A stretch of 64,000 bases of DNA from Faucicola osloensis_C (GTDB lineage: Bacteria; Pseudomonadota; Gammaproteobacteria; Pseudomonadales; Moraxellaceae), in the NCBI GenBank assembly GCA_019353055.1, contig JABAHL010000002.1:62001-126000 (forward strand). Reading direction: 5' to 3'. Positions 60,729 through 64,000 of this stretch are shown here, piece after piece. Under the pieces are notes generated by a model. It saw nothing but the letters and a program-made list of their open reading frames with translations, had not been told where the DNA came from and made no database searches. Position 1 is the stretch's first letter. Every line of letters starts with the position of its first letter. Both the position numbers and the translations under genes were made by a program.

Positions 60729-61823
60729 TTAGGCGACGGTGTGGGTATCTTTTAGACAATGCGTCCAACGCTGACGGCGGCGAGCAGGGGTATCATAATT
60801 GCCAATCAACCAAAGCAGACGGGCAAATATCGCAGGTAAGGTCAACCGTCCCGTCATCAAAACCTCACACTGAGCCAGCCATGCCCCTGCTTCATACGCT
60901 TGGCTGACGCCGCCATACGCACATTGGGTCGTCACTGCAACCAGACAGCCTTGTTTTTTCGCCTGTAATAATTGGTTTTTGATGGATTCGGCATACGGCA
61001 CATTGCCTGCACCAAATGCCAAAATAATGATGGCATCAGTTTTTTCAGACAATAAATTATCCAAGCGAGTGGCGAGCAAATGCGTATCCACGGGCGTCAA
61101 ATAGAGTGTGGCAATATTGGCATGGGACAAGCTGTCAAACATTTGCGGCAATTGATTCAACCGATCTTCTAGCCAAAGTTGATGCTGAGCCTGGGTGATT
61201 TTTGCGGTATAGCTATTGGCGGGATAACCAGCACGGTGGTGCCCCACAAATGCCATCAAATCATGGCTATGAATTTTTTGCACAGTTTGGGCTGGCCAAT
61301 CTTCACCAGAAAAACACACCCGTACTCCAGGCTCACCATGACGGGCTAATTTGCAGGCATCAAATAAATTCTGTGTGGCATCGCTCTGCGCGTCGATGCG
61401 GTAATCGGTTAACACATTGCTATCAAGCAAAGGTCTCATCCCCCCTGTCACCACAATACTGATATGACTACCCGCAAAACACTCTGCCAAAAAAGCCGCG
61501 AGGTAGCTGAGCGTATCCGTGCCTGTTAGTACCACAAATTGGCGAAGCCCTTGCGCAATGGCTTGTACAATTAATTGATAAAAATGCGCAAAATCGGCAG
61601 GCGTTAACTGGCTACTGTCTTTAATGACATCATTATCCAATATCCGCCAATCCACAGGGTCGTGTGCATGGTTAGGGTAAGTGGCAAAATGGGTTTGTAG
61701 TATCTGTGATAACACAGGTAAGAAAATATCAGCATCTAAGCTAGCAAGCGGTTTGCCATAACTGCCAAAAGTGCCGCCCGCGTAGATGATGCCAATACCT
61801 GATTTGGTGATAGATTTACTCAA
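60729..61823 (-). CDS. L-asparaginase family protein
   Basis: Hydrolyses asparagine to aspartate and ammonia; no signal peptide, so cytosolic. The nucleophile Thr is in IYAGGTFGSYG (about residues 14-24, usual TGGTI, here AGGTF). The second catalytic block is VVLTGTDTLSYLAAFL (Thr-Asp, about 98-113). The GAGNVPY motif is in the C-terminal domain. At 364 residues it is longer than type I AnsA (about 338). The Ala for the first Thr in the TGGT motif is a small deviation; the nucleophile Thr itself is kept. It follows ybeY by 8 bp. Confidence 0.88.
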   Translation of the reverse strand: MSKSITKSGIGIIYAGGTFGSYGKPLASLDADIFLPVLSQILQTHFATYPNHAHDPVDWRILDNDVIKDSSQLTPADFAHFYQLIVQAIAQGLRQFVVLTGTDTLSYLAAFLAECFAGSHISIVVTGGMRPLLDSNVLTDYRIDAQSDATQNLFDACKLARHGEPGVRVCFSGEDWPAQTVQKIHSHDLMAFVGHHRAGYPANSYTAKITQAQHQLWLEDRLNQLPQMFDSLSHANIATLYLTPVDTHLLATRLDNLLSEKTDAIIILAFGAGNVPYAESIKNQLLQAKKQGCLVAVTTQCAYGGVSQAYEAGAWLAQCEVLMTGRLTLPAIFARLLWLIGNYDTPARRRQRWTHCLKDTHTVA

Positions 61824-61831
61824 TTGAAATT

Positions 61832-62443
61832 TTACTCATAAGGGTTGGCAACGGATAACTTATCAAGGATAGCGATTTCAATCGCTTCCATTTCATCTTG
61901 CTCAGCTTGCCCAAGTTCATGGTCAAAACCCAGCAAATGCAGCATACCATGCACCAGCAAATGGGTGAGATGCTGCTCTACTGTCTTGCCTTGCTCAGCG
62001 GCTTGACTGACCACCACCGCATGGCAAATCACTAATTCGCCTAGCGGCAATGCAGGCAGTAATTCTAGCACAGCTTCAGGCAAATCACTGCCATAGGATA
62101 AAATATTGGTGGCGTAGTCTTTGCCACGCGCATCCAAATTGATAGCGCGAGCTTCCACAGGCTCCGTGACATAAATTTCTAATTCAACCGTTTTTTGAAA
62201 GATAAATTCACCCAGTTGACTAGGTATCTCAGTAGTGTCTCGATGGGTTTGAAAATACTGCAGAACTTGCTGCAAAATAGTGACAATCTTGTCTTGTTGA
62301 TACAAGGCTTCAAGTTCGCCAAAATTTGGCAGCGCAATTAAGTCTTCAGCAAAACTAATTATCACTTGACTCATCGGCACTTGCAGCAAAGCGCCAGCTA
62401 AATCACCTGTTAAATCAATTTGGGTTGGTAAAGCTGATGACAT
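61832..62443 (-). CDS. ybeY: Endoribonuclease YbeY
   Basis: A zinc-dependent RNase needed for 16S rRNA 3' end maturation and ribosome quality control. The H3xH5xH zinc signature is HGMLHLLGFDH (about 165-175). At 203 residues it is longer than the E. coli protein (155), mainly because of an extended N-terminus (about 40 residues) and an insertion around TEPVEARAINLDARGKDYATNIL. It starts 3 bp after the ybeZ stop; coupled translation is likely. Confidence 0.95.
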   Translation of the reverse strand: MSSALPTQIDLTGDLAGALLQVPMSQVIISFAEDLIALPNFGELEALYQQDKIVTILQQVLQYFQTHRDTTEIPSQLGEFIFQKTVELEIYVTEPVEARAINLDARGKDYATNILSYGSDLPEAVLELLPALPLGELVICHAVVVSQAAEQGKTVEQHLTHLLVHGMLHLLGFDHELGQAEQDEMEAIEIAILDKLSVANPYE

Positions 62444-62446
62444 AAG

Positions 62447-63616
62447 CTACTCCGCGATACCTATATCAATGGGTGCGTTATCAATCGGAGCTTTATCAAT
62501 TGGAGCATTGTTATCCGTTACCCCGATAGCCGAACTTGCGGCTTGGGACTGTGCTTGGCTTTGTTCGAGTAGGCGCGATTGCTTTTTGGCTTCTTTAATC
62601 GCTTCTTGCGCTTCATCGTATTTATCGTAGGCTTGCACGATTTTTTGAACCAATTGATGGCGTACCACATCTTTGCTATCAAACCGCGTCACATGAATTT
62701 CTTCAATATCCACCAAGATTTCTAGCGAATGCCGCAAGCCTGACTTGGTACCGCGAGGTAAGTCTACCTGTGACATATCGCCCGTGATGACCGCCCGTGA
62801 GCCAAAACCTAAACGAGTCAAGAACATTTTCATCTGCTCAGGGGTGGTGTTTTGTGCTTCATCCAAAATCACAAATGAGTTATTTAAGGTACGACCGCGC
62901 ATGTAGGCGAGGGGGGCTACTTCAATGACTTGTTTTTCAATCAGTTTTGCCACTTTTTCAAACCCTAGCATTTCATATAAAGCGTCATAAAGTGGGCGTA
63001 AATAAGGGTCGATTTTTTGGGTCAAATCCCCTGGTAAAAAGCCCAGTTTTTCCCCTGCTTCTACCGCAGGGCGTACAAGCAAAATACGCTCAATCTCATT
63101 GCGCTCTAGCATATCCACCGCACAAGCCACCGCCAAGTAAGTCTTACCCGTCCCTGCAGGCCCTACGCCAAACGAGACATCAGAGAGTAAGATTTTTTTG
63201 ACATATTGCTGTTGGTTGTAACCGCGGGGAATGATTTTTCCTTTACGGGTTCTCAAACTAATCGGGGTGAATTCAGTGCTATCTACGCGCTCGCTGCCAT
63301 TTTCGCTAGCGGCATCATTTTCTAGCGCTAAATCTTGCTCGCGGCTAAAACTCGTTTGCACGAGCAGGTGCAAATCTTCTGGCAAGATGACGTCGTTGCT
63401 TTGTGCTTCATCGGCAAGCTGTGCCAAAATACGCTCAGCACGCGCGACTGAATCAAGCTCACCTGAAATCACAAAATCGGTTTTGCGTTGGTGAATGTGG
63501 ACTGATAGACGATGTTCAAGGTACTTAATGTGGTTATTGTATTCGCCAAGTAAGGTTTTGAGTTGGTGGGCTTTTAGAGATGATAAATCGACCGTTCTGC
63601 TGATGGTATCGCTCAA
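62447..63616 (-). CDS. ybeZ: PhoH-like ATPase YbeZ
   Basis: A cytosolic P-loop ATPase/helicase-like protein that works with YbeY in rRNA maturation. The N-terminus has a KH-like part (HIHQRKTDFVISGELDSVARAERIL). The ATPase has Walker A GPAGTGKTYLAV (about 157-168), Walker B FVILDEAQN, RLGFGSRAVITGDMSQVDLPRG and SGLRHSLEIL. A charged Gln/Ala/Ser-rich C-terminal tail has an unusual tandem repeat APIDKAPIDNAPIDIGIAE. Length 389 against 346 in E. coli because of the tail. First gene of the unit ybeZ-ybeY-asparaginase. Confidence 0.95.
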   Translation of the reverse strand: MSDTISRTVDLSSLKAHQLKTLLGEYNNHIKYLEHRLSVHIHQRKTDFVISGELDSVARAERILAQLADEAQSNDVILPEDLHLLVQTSFSREQDLALENDAASENGSERVDSTEFTPISLRTRKGKIIPRGYNQQQYVKKILLSDVSFGVGPAGTGKTYLAVACAVDMLERNEIERILLVRPAVEAGEKLGFLPGDLTQKIDPYLRPLYDALYEMLGFEKVAKLIEKQVIEVAPLAYMRGRTLNNSFVILDEAQNTTPEQMKMFLTRLGFGSRAVITGDMSQVDLPRGTKSGLRHSLEILVDIEEIHVTRFDSKDVVRHQLVQKIVQAYDKYDEAQEAIKEAKKQSRLLEQSQAQSQAASSAIGVTDNNAPIDKAPIDNAPIDIGIAE

Positions 63617-63865
63617 GATTGCTTCCTTTTATGGGTTTTTATAGTTGTGATAAATCATAAGGTTGAGAGATTAGGGGCGTATGACAGTAACCAATATAAT
63701 ATTTTGGCACGTTGATACTATTATGGTAAATATATGCAAAAATTCAAGTGACGTTCACGGGTTTTTGTCATTTCAAGTGATTTTGAAGCCAACAGTCAGG
63801 CAATGCTCAGCCACGATAAACAAAAATTAAATTTTGAGAAAATGAAAAAAAATGTGACAAAATGC
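63617..63865. other. Intergenic region upstream of ybeZ and tRNA-Met
   Basis: About 250 bp without a gene, AT-rich toward the right. It presumably carries the ybeZ promoter (minus strand), with a GGAAG ribosome binding site near 63622-63628. Confidence 0.4.
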
Positions 63866-63894
63866 TTGACGACATAGGGTTAAATACGCATAAT
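63866..63894 (+). promoter_or_regulatory. Promoter of tRNA-Met
   Basis: TTGACG and CATAAT with a 17-bp spacer (or TAATAT with 19), followed by the GC-rich ATGCACCCC, as expected for a stable RNA promoter. Confidence 0.75.
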
Positions 63895-63961
63895 ATGCAC
63901 CCCATGACAGGCAAGAAATAGTTTCAAAATTCTGCCTAAATCCTGCAAATTTGCTAAACAT

Positions 63962-64000
63962 GGCGATGTAGCTCAGCTGGTTAGAGCGCACGACTCATAA
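63962..64000 (+). tRNA. tRNA-Met (anticodon CAT), partial
   Basis: The 5' half of a tRNA cut by the window end: acceptor strand GGCGATG, D arm AGCTCAGCTGGTTAGAGC, anticodon loop CTCATAA. The D arm and the 5' G resemble elongator tRNA-Met. The 3' half is outside the window. Confidence 0.85.

Overview
The window looks like a chromosomal segment of a member of the Moraxellaceae (Moraxella/Faucicola osloensis-like, related to Acinetobacter and Psychrobacter). The basis is moderate GC, Acinetobacter-type gene pairings (metG/apbC divergent, fimL-nudC, rnfB-nth, mesX-mesD), an RNase HI-DnaQ fusion and protein sequences of that flavour. The species name is inference; no rRNA gene is present.

Layout. 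1-9.4 kb: a secreted CigR/RcnB-like protein, an orphan ABC substrate-binding lipoprotein, metG and apbC, an AT-rich probably acquired gene, a Tat-exported LD-carboxypeptidase and two small envelope proteins. 9.5-17.9 kb: rnhA-dnaQ fusion, fimL, nudC, a soluble RnfB-like ferredoxin, nth, ppa, waaA. 18-25.7 kb: bdhA-adc ketone-body genes, rsmE, dctA, two identical tRNA-Asn genes, tRNA-Ser, a thioesterase and a DUF2059 protein. 25.8-32.7 kb: tRNA-Val/tRNA-Asp followed by a cluster of GTGACC repeats, a Ktr-like K+ uptake pair, and a two-component system next to a PepSY lipoprotein. 32.8-41.4 kb: the complete cytochrome bd locus (cydDC divergent from cydABX) and amtB behind a sigma-54 promoter.

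41.5-48.6 kb is the accessory, decaying part. It holds three BLUF (blue-light sensing, flavin-binding) genes. One is internally deleted. One is intact but has His in place of the photoactive Gln and carries a C-terminal membrane helix. One has canonical residues but is cut by an IS5-family element with a clean target duplication, and removing the element restores a perfect 148-codon frame. An esterase, gabD and an in-frame-deleted remnant of pncB follow.

48.7-64 kb: a mesX-mesD-flavin reductase operon (folate-independent methionine synthesis) with a perfect MetR-type box upstream, membrane glucose dehydrogenase gcd, photolyase phrB divergent from a DUF2256 zinc-finger gene only 56 codons long, a TonB protein, a FadL-type porin with a coiled-coil insert, infA, truA, asparaginase, ybeY, ybeZ and the first half of a tRNA-Met.

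Most of the window is housekeeping. The most unusual points are the BLUF cluster, the MesD/MesX operon, the soluble orphan RnfB, and the repeat array behind tRNA-Asp.
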